A DNA stretch of 57,876 nt from NCBI RefSeq assembly GCF_025602895.1, contig NW_026516400.1, positions 1-57,876 on the forward strand, written 5' to 3'. Source of the DNA: Polychytrium aggregatum (taxonomy: Eukaryota > Chytridiomycota > Chytridiomycetes > Polychytriales). The translations under genes and the position numbers were made by a program. Shown piece by piece: positions 28,401-35,719 of this stretch; the stretch's first letter is position 1, and each line of letters begins with the position of its first letter. The notes below the pieces were generated by a model, which ran no database searches, was not told where the DNA came from, and was given only the letters and a program-made list of their open reading frames with translations.

Positions 28401-29018
28401 ACTGATGATGTATGTTTCTCCTTGGGACATATCTCTCTTGAAGGTCCGAGCGCTGACAGCTCTCACCGCTGGTTGGTTATCGGACAGGTGCAGATCAGGT
28501 ATCGTGCTCCGCTGTCCACCGCAATGGGATTGGCAGTGAGGGGAGTCAAAGCGTATATCCCGCGTAGCCCAGCTGATATTAGGCTCGTGGGTTTTCAGCC
28601 AGGGGTATCCCAGGATGAGTTCGTGATACGGGGATTGAATCAACTTGAAGCTGATCACCTCACGGTGACCATTGATGGTCATTGCGAGCGGCTCGGTCTC
28701 ATCTGTGATGTGGCCTGAAGCGAGGAGCTTCCCATCCACGGCGTAACCTTGGATTGGATGCTCGAGGCGACGAAGGGGAAGTCGGTGTTTGGCAGCTACG
28801 TCAATGTCTATACAATTCAATTGTGACCCGGAGTCGATGAAAGCAACCATTTGGAAGCTAGTGCTCCCATAGCAACACAAGGCTTGGGTTTCGAGGCTGA
28901 GTGGTGCCCCGTTATTGGTAAGACTACTAATGTGTCCGCTTGAGAGACACGGAGGGTCAGGAGGTTCTAGGTGAGGTGGGTCCGACGGTACTCCTGTAGC
29001 AACCGTCGGACTCAGCGA
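25416..29018 (-). CDS. pol: E Pol polyprotein (PR-RT-RNase H-IN-chromodomain), intact
   Basis: One open frame of about 1200 codons reads from the frameshift site to the stop at 25416. It also extends 51 nt upstream inside gag to a TTG at 29069 (numbering below starts there), so its own AUG is unlikely. Domains: protease with canonical FIDSGS (79-81) and LILGYPWL; RT about 260-540 with YLDD at 425-428; RNase H ([29 protein letters not shown]); integrase with HHCC finger and D-D-E (MDFIVELP, SDRGPQF, DGQTERIN); C-terminal chromodomain (EFEVEEIL, WKGYGHEEDSWEP) with aromatic-cage positions kept. All catalytic residues expected for a working element are present. Confidence 0.95.
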   Translation of the reverse strand, partial: SLSPTVATGVPSDPPHLEPPDPPCLSSGHISSLTNNGAPLSLETQALCCYGSTSFQMVAFIDSGSQLNCIDIDVAAKHRLPLRRLEHPIQGYAVDGKLLASGHITDETEPLAMTINGHREVISFKLIQSPYHELILGYPWLKTHEPNISWATRDIRFDSPHCQSHCGGQRSTIPDLHLSDNQPAVRAVSARTFKRDMSQGETYIISSLDVTTPHETIVLPDKYSEYQDVFSPTQAKILPSHRSWDHKLELADPNTLPARGTPYPLTETEMSALRNYIKENLECGFIQRSTSPVVAPILFVKKKSGELRLCVDYRRLNKLCKKQHYPLPNIKEMFRKVRRARVFTKLDLRGAYNLIRIHEGHEWLTSFACPLGQFEYKVMPFGLQGAPATFQSFMDHVMRDLDHCVAVYLDDILVFSEDPAEHDHHVRLVLEQLRSHNLFCKLEKCQFSAEEIEFLGHIIGTQGVKMDPRKVQAVLDWEPPRSVKQLQMFLGLANYYRTFISDFSKITVPLHALTGKQEQFQWTEVAHQAFDKLKQAFTSAPVLQHPDPQKPFIVETDASDFAIGAVLCQTDSDGVHHPTCFMSRKLTAPEINYEVYDKELLSIVSALKEWRQYLAGSKDKVIIHSDHKNLTYFSTSRVLNRRQARWAMFLSEFDFEIVYKPGRDMVVPDALSRKPQHELTPEDPASIQQRQILLQPEQFRIAAIADTPLTPFEERVKSALKDDSYAQEVMSGMDKPQYRVYDIERGLLYREGLLYVPTLQLQLEILKEAHDSKTAGHFGREKTIELIGRNYWFPKLFKITSNYIKSCEVCCRAKPTRHLPYGTLRPLPIPDRPWESVSMDFIVELPKSEGFDAIAVFVDRLTKMAHFRPCHTTITAEQTAKLFVDTIFRLHGTPKTIISDRGPQFKSTFWKRFHELLDTSISLSSAYHPESDGQTERINAVLETFLRCYCGYQQDDWVQLLPLAEFAYNNSIHASTKMTPFYANYGLHPICDFKTSTQATVPAAEERVQNMKQQLDTLKHELKKAQARQKEYADQHRKAITIAIGSKVWLSRKNIKTQRPCDKLDWKRLGPFEIEAKINDVAFKLKLPKSMSKIHPVFHTSLLEPVTDNEIPGRHTPPPPPINVEGHEEFEVEEILDSRKRGKGIEYLVRWKGYGHEEDSWEPERNCISAPLIVHQFHKKYPNKPRGSNESQRTNKAAKR

Positions 29019-29024
29019 AAACCC
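28980..29024 (-). promoter_or_regulatory. E gag-pol -1 frameshift signal
   Basis: On the minus strand, slippery heptamer GGGTTTT (29024-29018, gag codons caG GGT TTT) is followed by spacer CGCTGA, which contains the gag stop. A perfect 10-bp stem GTCCGACGGT/ACCGTCGGAC with a 12-nt loop follows (29011-28980). A one-base slip back gives the pol frame (S-L-S-P-T-V). Confidence 0.85.
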
Positions 29025-29962
29025 TGCTTCTCGGGGCAGTTCTTGGCATAGTGCCCCTTTGCAGAGCAATACATACAGAGGCCAAGCTTACGGCGCCTGT
29101 CGCGCTCTTCTTGCGTAAGCTTAACTTGGCTGGCATGACCCGATGGTTCTTGTCCTCGGAGGGCATCCACCTCCATCGGTGTTATCTGAGACGCATGGTG
29201 TGAGGTGGGGGCGGCCCTGTGAAGCTGTCTGGGTTCGGGGTGCGAGGGGCGACGTTCGGTGCGTTGCTCCCTTCGGCGTTCAAAGAGTCGGGCATCAATG
29301 CTGATAATATGGTTTACCCATTCCTCGAACTCGTCGGGCTCCCTGGACTTGGCCAACTCGTCCTTAACTTCTGAGTTGAGTCCACGACGGAGGGCGTGAC
29401 GCAGGGCGGCCTCGTTCCAGTTGGTGTCTACGGCGAGGCGGCGAAACTCCGCAATATATGCTGCAGCGGAGCGTCCCCTTTGGACGAGGGCATCGATCGC
29501 CCTCTCCGCGGATTTGGTACGGTCCGGGTCTCCGAAGGAGGCGTTGAATCTCCTAATGAACTCTTCAAAGTTCTCGAGGACAGTTGGGTCGTTTCTCTCC
29601 AGGATCGGAGCAAACCATGCGGCGGCAGTCTCCCTAAGGAAGCTGGCGGCATACATGACCTGAATTCGGTCGGTATTGTATCGTTGGGCTTGCATGGAAA
29701 ACACAAGTCGGAGTTGATTGACGAAGCTTCTAGATTCCGAACGGCGGCCCGAAAAGAAGGCGGGGTCAGCGACTCTAGGTTCTCGGTCGTTGTGGACGGC
29801 ATGCGCCTGGAACTGGGCAAGGTTATTGGCTGCAGCTTGGGCCTGTTGCAGAGCGGCCATGTGGGCCTGCAGCTGGGTGAATTGATCGCGAAGGTGGTTG
29901 TATGCCGCGAGGACTTGATTCATGTTGTCGGCGTTTCCATCGGGGTGGCCTTCGGGGTTCAT
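29012..29962 (-). CDS. gag: E Gag
   Basis: This 316-residue Gag starts at the ATG at 29962, 21 nt after the 5' LTR. It contains a Gln/Ala-rich helical N-terminus (YNHLRDQFTQLQAHMAALQQ), a Ty3-type capsid domain (SFVNQLRLVF, FLRETAAAWFAPILE, FNASFGDPDRTKSAE) and a CCHC knuckle (CMYCSAKGHYAKNC) near the C-terminus. The frame is also open upstream to an ATG at 30103 inside the LTR, but that lies before the predicted RNA start (about 30075), so the downstream ATG is chosen. The stop is at 29012-29014, inside the frameshift element. Confidence 0.93.
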   Translation of the reverse strand: MNPEGHPDGNADNMNQVLAAYNHLRDQFTQLQAHMAALQQAQAAANNLAQFQAHAVHNDREPRVADPAFFSGRRSESRSFVNQLRLVFSMQAQRYNTDRIQVMYAASFLRETAAAWFAPILERNDPTVLENFEEFIRRFNASFGDPDRTKSAERAIDALVQRGRSAAAYIAEFRRLAVDTNWNEAALRHALRRGLNSEVKDELAKSREPDEFEEWVNHIISIDARLFERRREQRTERRPSHPEPRQLHRAAPTSHHASQITPMEVDALRGQEPSGHASQVKLTQEERDRRRKLGLCMYCSAKGHYAKNCPEKQGFR

Positions 29963-29971
29963 GATGAGAAG

Positions 29972-29981
29972 AGGCAGACAA
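29972..29981 (-). other. E self-complementary primer binding site
   Basis: On the minus strand TTGTCTGCCT begins 2 nt after the 5' LTR. It is the exact complement of AGGCAGACAA in the LTR (30075-30066), 38 nt downstream of the TATA-like ATAAATA. The position equals that in families A and B. Confidence 0.72.
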
Positions 29982-29983
29982 AC

Positions 29984-30253
29984 TGTAACGGGGATGGGAA
30001 CTGGGCTGGGACTGGACCTGGGCTGGGACTGAACTGGGATCGGGCTGGGACTGGTTTTACTGGCGTTGTCTGCCTGGAGTTTATTTGTTAAGCTCAAGGG
30101 CATCCTATTTATCGACCCTCCTCTCGCGGTCCGCAGGCGGTGAGCTGGTGCCTGCGGTCGGCGGGCGTGGCTGCGGAAGGTGCGGATGCCTGCGGACGAG
30201 GCTGCGGAGCGGAGTTGGCAGAGTCATCGGCGGCCTTGCTGCGCTCTGTCACA
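29984..30253 (-). repeat. E 5' LTR (270 bp), promoter-bearing
   Basis: I noticed no difference from the 3' LTR. TATA-like ATAAATA is at 30112-30106 on the minus strand, with a predicted RNA start near 30075. The C-rich downstream part (G-rich on the plus strand) contains repeated gctgggactg units. A promoter sequence is seen; its activity is inferred. Confidence 0.92.
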
Positions 30254-32347
30254 GTCTGGGACGACAACGCCATCGCCGCCTTCGAGCAGCTCAAGTTGCT
30301 CTCGCCTCAGTCGCTGCACATGGTCAACCCGGACAAGGACATTCACCTCTTCACCGACTGGTCCGAGTCAAGCGCATCGATTGGTGGATGGATCGGGCAG
30401 GACATGGACGGATCCGGCACGGTGCGCCCCATCGCTTTCAACTCGCAGAAACTGCACGGATCCGAACTCAACTACTCGCCCTACAACGGCGAGCTGCTGT
30501 CGATCACCCGCCACCTCGACAAGTTCAAGAACTACCTCGTCGGCCGCAAAGTCTTCCTCCACACCGACCAGAAGGCGCTCAAGCACATCCTCGACTCCAA
30601 GACCCTCAACAAGCGCCAACAGCGAGCCATCGACACGATGCTGGACTTTGACCTCGAGATCCAGTGGATCCCCGGCTCGTGGAACAAGGTCGCCGACGTG
30701 CTCTCGCGCACACCGACAGCCATCTCCAAGGCCGTCCAAGTCTCGATCATCAACGCGATTGTCAACCTCGGACCCTCGCCCGACGATCTCTTGGACACCA
30801 TCCGCACTCAGTACAGCTCCGACCCGATCCTGTCAGCACTGATCTCGGTCCTCCGCGACAACTCGACCGACGGACTCAAGCCGTGGATGAAGGCACAGCT
30901 GCACCGCTTCTCACTTCGACACGGGATTCTCTACTTCGACTCGACCCGCATCTGCATCCCCGGCAAGGACCTCCGCATCTCGATCATCAAGGACCACCAC
31001 GACTCTGTCTGTGCAGCTCACCCCGGCACCAACACGCTCTACAAGGCCATCTCGACACACTACTACTGGCCCGCCATGTCCAAGGACATTGCCGAGTGGG
31101 TCTCGCACTGCGACATCTGCCAGCGAGCCAAGATCCGACGACAACAAGCATACGGCCACTTCTCTCGGATTCCTGTGGCCACCCGCAAGATGGACACTGT
31201 CGCCCTCGACTTCATCCTCGGACTCCCGCCTGTCACGGACTCACTCTCGGGACGCACCTTCAACTCGATCACGATCTTTGTCGACTCCCTCACCAAGTAC
31301 GTCGTCCTGGTTCCTGGCAACAAGACCGACTCGGCCGAAGACGTCGCCCGCCAGTACTTCCGCGATGTCTTTGTGCACTTTGGACTCGCCGGCACTTTCA
31401 TCTCGGATCACGACACACGCTTCCGGTCGGCCTTCTGGACAGGACTTAACACTCTGCTCAAGACCGAACTCCGGATCGCCTTTGCCCACCACCACGAGGC
31501 CGCCGGACAAGTCGAACGCTTTGTGGCAACCGTCGCCGAGGCCATCCGCTGTTCGACTCTGGCCCTCGGCTCCCGCTGGATCGATCAAGTGCCATACATC
31601 CAGTTCGCGCTCAACTCACACAGCTCAGCTTCGACTGGACATTCGCCCTTCTTCCTGATGCACGGTCAGCATCCTCGCACTCCTGCCAACACCGACATCA
31701 TCGCCGAGTCCAACCCTGCAGCACAGTCGATCGAGGAGATGCAAGCGACTCTGGACTTGGTCTCGGACAACATCGGCAAGGCCCAGGACCGGGCCCTGTA
31801 CTACGCCAACCGACATCGACGCGATATCAGCTACGACATTGGCGACCAAGTCCTGATCGACACGACCGCGTATCACTTCAGCACGGACGACGTCACACCC
31901 TCCAAGATGCGGATGCCGTACTTGGGACCCTTCAAGATCATCGAGAAGATCGGGACGACTGGATATCGACTTCGACTCCCGAGGACCCTCCGATTTACAA
32001 CCGAACTCCCAGCTTCCGCCCTCGTCCCGTACAACACACCATCGACTGACCAACTTGTGTTTGACGAACCCGGACCCAACCACAACGACGAATCAGTGTT
32101 CGAAGCGATCATTGGACACAGGATCAACAGACGACGTCGACTGCCAGGATATCGACACGAGTTCCTACTCCGCTGGCAGGGATACGACCCATCGTACGAC
32201 TCGTGGGCACCACTGGCCGAACTCTTGGATGGAGGACTCGCAGATATCCACGACTTCCTCAGCCGCAACCGCAACCTTCCGGAAATGGACACACTGATCG
32301 ACCTTTGCCAAGCACAAGTGCAACGCAACTCGGGATCGAAAAATTGA
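30254..32347 (+). pseudogene. pol: D1 pol, second piece: RNase H, integrase, chromodomain-like end
   Basis: The piece resumes after E with WDDNAIAAFEQLK. RNase H (FTDWSESSASIGG, ELLSITRHLDKF, HTDQKALKHI, KVADVLSRTP) is followed by integrase with HHCC finger (HHDSVCAAHPG, HCDIC), first Asp in LDFILGLPP, second Asp in FISDHDTRF and Glu in GQVERF. The last lies in HHEAAGQVER where most relatives read like H-P-x-T-D-G-Q-T-E-R. A C-terminal chromodomain-like module follows (EFLLRWQGYDPSYDSWAP). The stop is at 32347, 34 nt before the LTR. This half has no frameshift; E alone disrupts the gene. Confidence 0.9.
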
Positions 32348-32381
32348 TGGTTTGACTTGAGCACAATTTTTCTGGGGGGGA

Positions 32382-32847
32382 TGTCACAGATCCCTCTGCC
32401 CGCCTAGCTGCACCGTCGCACTTGTGTCACTGTTTGCGTCGCACACTTTCTATTTCCTTTGTCCTGTGACGCCTTTCCTTTTTCCTTGCTCTCATGTTGC
32501 ACACGCCGCTCTGTTTTCCCTGCATTTGTCATCGACCATGCATTAGTCAGACGCTGTGTCACCCGCATTTGTCAGCCACCGAGCATTTGTCAGACTTTCA
32601 CATGTTTCTCCGGTTAGCCGCTGCTGCCTGGCTGCTGTCCCGCCGCCTCCGCTGCTTCGCCCCCGCTGCGGCAGGCTTCGCCTCCGGGACCGCCAGACAG
32701 ATAAATAGCCCGCCTTCGCCCGCTCATGTTTCTGGTCATCACCTTCGACCCCAGACACACTTGACTCTAGATCCTAGCCTCGCTAAGATCAATAAAACCC
32801 TTCTCTATCTTCTTCTTTTGACTTCCTCTTGATCCCTTGATCTGACA
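32382..32847 (+). repeat. D1 3' LTR (466 bp)
   Basis: It runs TGTCAC to CTGACA after a G-run purine tract (tggggggga). It has a TATA-like ATAAATA at 32701 and AATAAA near 32790. The motif GCATT[T/A]GTCA occurs four times at 32522, 32540, 32565 and 32583. The two solo D LTRs in B-left and B-right differ from it by a few substitutions. Confidence 0.93.
32700..32750 (+). promoter_or_regulatory. D LTR TATA-like box and predicted transcript start
   Basis: ATAAATA starts at 32701. By analogy with A, B and E the RNA should start 38-39 nt downstream of the preceding base, around 32738-32739 (atcaccttcg). No D 5' LTR-leader junction is in the window, so the matching PBS cannot be seen. This is a prediction only. 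Confidence 0.4.
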
Positions 32848-33094
32848 TGACCCCAACGCCATGGACCTCGACAACGTCGACATGCGCCCGATCAAGAAGC
32901 TCACCGACCGCGAGAAGGAGTATCTTCGCCGCAACGGAGGCTGCTTCCGCTGCCGCAAGTTCGGCCACATCGCCTCGCAGTGTCCCTTGAACCAGCCCCG
33001 CATCAACGCCATCGTCGAGACCGCCGACCAGGCCACCTTCTACGAAGATCAGGGAAACGACGAGGCGGCAACCCCTGGATCCTACGACCTCTGA
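32848..33094 (+). pseudogene. gag: D2 gag C-terminal fragment
   Basis: This encodes the Gag C-terminus, from PNAMDLDNVDMRPIKK through the CCHC knuckle (CFRCRKFGHIASQC) to TGA. The upstream capsid part was separated by D1 insertion. The frameshift signal is preserved: GGGAAAC at 33052-33058, stem arms 33064-33072 and 33107-33115. Confidence 0.88.
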
Positions 33095-34917
33095 AGGACC
33101 CGGCGAGTTGCCGCCATCCGACCCCGATCCCCGACGCTGAACTATTGACTCTCGCCACCGGACCTCACCTGATCAACTCTCTCATCGACGAACCCCACCG
33201 CATTGCCGCCAACCACGGCAAGGGACTGCTTGTGATCGACGCCACCCTCAACGGCTCCCCGATCACCGTCCTCATCGACCCTGGTGCGACCAACTCGCAC
33301 ATCTCCGAGACCCTCGCCTCGACCCTCGACCTTCGAACCAAGACCACCGCCAACGCCGTCACGATGCCCAACGGCAAGTCCTTCCCGTCCTCCGTCACCG
33401 ATCCCGTCGACCTCACCATCCACGACTACCACGCCCGCATCAACCTCTTCACCGCGCCACTCACCTGGGACGTTATCCTCGGCAAGAACTGGCTCGACCA
33501 GACCAACCCCGAGATCGACTGGCCCTCCAACCGAATCAAGTTCTCGATCGACGGGAAGCACCACACTTGGACGGCATCGCGACCCGACTCCGGAATGCCA
33601 CTCACGACCCTCGAACTCCGATCCCAGTACCACATGTCGACCCAGCAGATCAACGCACTCGCTTCGACTCCCGGCGCCGTGTATGTTTGTACTCTGAGCA
33701 GTGACTTGAATACAGTTGCTGTTGAACCCTACGACCCCGTTGCCCAACTTGCCCGTGTCCTCGAACCACTGACCCCCGAACACCGATCCATCATCGCAAA
33801 GTACCGCGATGCCTTCAACGAACTCAAGGAACTCCCGCCTCACCGACCCGGCATCGACATGAACATCCGACTCGACGACTCTGCCAAGCCAACTTGGTCG
33901 TCGCTCTACCAGATGTCGGCCGAAGAACTCGCTCGACTCAAAGACGAACTCGACCGATTGCTCCGAATCGGCCACATCCGCAAGTCCGTCTCGCCCTTCG
34001 GCGCACCGATCTTCTGGGTCAAGCAGGGCGACAAGTTCCGACTCGTCTTTGACTTCCGCGCCCTCAACAAGATCACCGTCAAGGACCGCACCGCGCTGCC
34101 CAACATGCGCGAGATCATCGACCGCCTGTCCAAGTGCCGTGTCTTCTCCAAGCTCGACTTGCAACGCGGATTCCACCAGATCCGCATTGCCGACGCCGAC
34201 ACCCCCAAGACGGCCTTCAGGACCAAGTACGGCCACTTTGAGTGGCTTGTGATGCCCTTCGGCCTCGCCAACAGTCCCTCCGTGTTCCAAGCCGCGATGA
34301 ACGACATCTTCCGCGAGTTCATCGACGACTTTGTGTTCGTCTACATCGACGACATCCTGATCGCATCCGAGGACGAGGACCAGCACATCCGCCACATCGA
34401 ACTGGTCCTCGACAAGATCCACCGACACGGCTTCAAGATCCGACCCGAGAAGTGTTCGTTCTTCAACTCGACCGTCACCTATCTCGGCTTCATCATCGGC
34501 GAAGGACGCATCCAAGTGCATCCCTCGCGCATCGACGCCATCAAGAACTACCCGCGACCAACGACCGAACACGAACTCCGCAGCTTCCTCGGCTTGACCA
34601 ACACCATCATGAGCTTTGTCCCTGGCTACGCTGCCCTCGCCGGTCCACTCTCGACTCTGATCACCACCCGCTCCGCCAACTCGACCAAGTCCGTCGTCTG
34701 GGACGACAACGCCATCGCCGCCTTCGAGCAGCTCAAGTTGCTCTCGCCTCAGTCGCTGCACATGGTCAACCCGGACAAGGACATTCACCTCTTCACCGAC
34801 TGGTCCGAGTCAAGCGCATCGATTGGTGGATGGATCGGGCAGGACATGGACGGATCCGGCACGGTGCGCCCCATCGCCTTCAACTCGCAGAAACTGCACG
34901 GATCCGAACTCAACTAC
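33058..34917 (+). pseudogene. pol: D2 pol fragment: protease, RT, start of RNase H
   Basis: The frame is open from the slippery site to the A5 LTR. It includes the same IDPGAT protease motif, YIDD RT motif, thumb and the first RNase H motif (FTDWSESS). It ends at GSELNY, where A5 has inserted. The protease and RT motifs being the same in D1 and D2 argues they are family features, not copy-specific mutations. Confidence 0.9.
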
Positions 34918-35707
34918 TGTTAGAGTCCAAAGGGGACTCAACGGCAAAAGAAGAAGTGAGCTCGAAGTGAGCTCAGGGAAAGCAAGGGTAAAGTCCGAAG
35001 TGGACTCGGAGAGGGAGCGAGGGAAGCAAAGATCCGTTCAAGATAAGACTTGTCTCGAAATGAGACGTGAGGAACACTCAGAGAATAAAGTAGAAGGCAC
35101 TTTATTTAGTCCTATTTTGAACGCTGAGGTTCGACTACACATCGCGGGGGTCAGGCTATTTATAGACAAGTCCGGACTTGGCAGCGAAGGGCGGCCAAGG
35201 GAGGGAAAAGTGGGCGATCGAGCAGGGCGAAGGGGGCGATGCACGAGCGAGGGCCGAGAAGGACCACCGAGACGGGCAGAGAACCAAAGCGAGAGAGGCG
35301 CAAGCAAAAGCGAAGCACCTGGCAGGAGAAACGTGCAAAGGCGAAGCAATGTGACTCAACGTCCAAGAAGCGGATTGGTCAAGTATAAGGTTGGGGCCAA
35401 TGCATGCGAGATGAACAAGAGATCGGGGCGGTCAGGCAGGTCATGAGTCACCGGTGGGGGACACATGACCGGCAGCCGAATTGCAACCAATCGCAGCAAG
35501 GCGCGTGCACAAACAAACCGGCGCGTGCGAAGAAGTCAAAGGAAGCGGAGCAGCGCGGGAAAACGGAAGTGCGGAAGGAGCGGAAAAGACAGGCAAAAGG
35601 CGGAAAATCGGAGGGGAACTGCAAAGCTACACACAAACAAACAGAAAGGCAAAAGAACAGCCAAGTGGGCAGTCAAAGTGGAGAACAAGCAGGAGCTATC
35701 CCTAACA
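34918..35707 (-). repeat. A5 3' LTR (790 bp)
   Basis: On the minus strand it runs TGTTAG to CTAACA, directly against D2 (ctcaactac). Compared with the A3 LTR only about three differences were noticed, fewer than against the A8 or A9 LTRs. Confidence 0.92.
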
Positions 35708-35719
35708 TCATCCCCTTCC

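Larger units (their letters stand above)
25129..30253 (-). mobile_element. E: complete, apparently intact family E chromovirus
   Basis: The 5125-bp element has two 270-bp LTRs with no difference noticed, and target duplication gtctg at 25124-25128 and 30254-30258. D2 shows the empty site. On the minus strand the order is 5' LTR, 21-nt leader, gag, frameshift signal, pol, purine tract aagaagggg, 3' LTR. Identical LTRs and open frames indicate a recent and possibly functional insertion. It is the only copy of its family here. Confidence 0.95.
22849..32847 (+). mobile_element. D1: family D chromovirus lacking its 5' end, interrupted by E
   Basis: D1 consists of 22849-25128 and 30254-32847: gag (N-terminus missing), pol, and a 466-bp 3' LTR. 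The 5' LTR and start of gag are cut off by the A3 junction. E interrupts pol between RT and RNase H. D1's 3' LTR is followed at once by internal gag sequence of another D copy (D2, tgaccccaacgcc), so D1 seems to have inserted into D2 with a predicted duplication tgacc. The second TSD copy is not in the window. Confidence 0.9.
32848..34917 (+). mobile_element. D2: family D internal fragment
   Basis: The fragment runs from the middle of gag to RNase H, starting at the D1 LTR and ending where the A5 LTR begins (caactac then TGTTAG). It is nearly identical to D1 and provides the empty site for E. Its 5' half and remaining 3' part are not in the window. Confidence 0.9.

Noticed and set aside
33142..34788. 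548-codon minus-strand frame opposite D2 pol (also 23570-25000)
   Set aside because: Antisense of a strongly GC-biased pol gene. It is Val/Gly/Asp-rich, has no recognisable domain, and no promoter or start context stands out.
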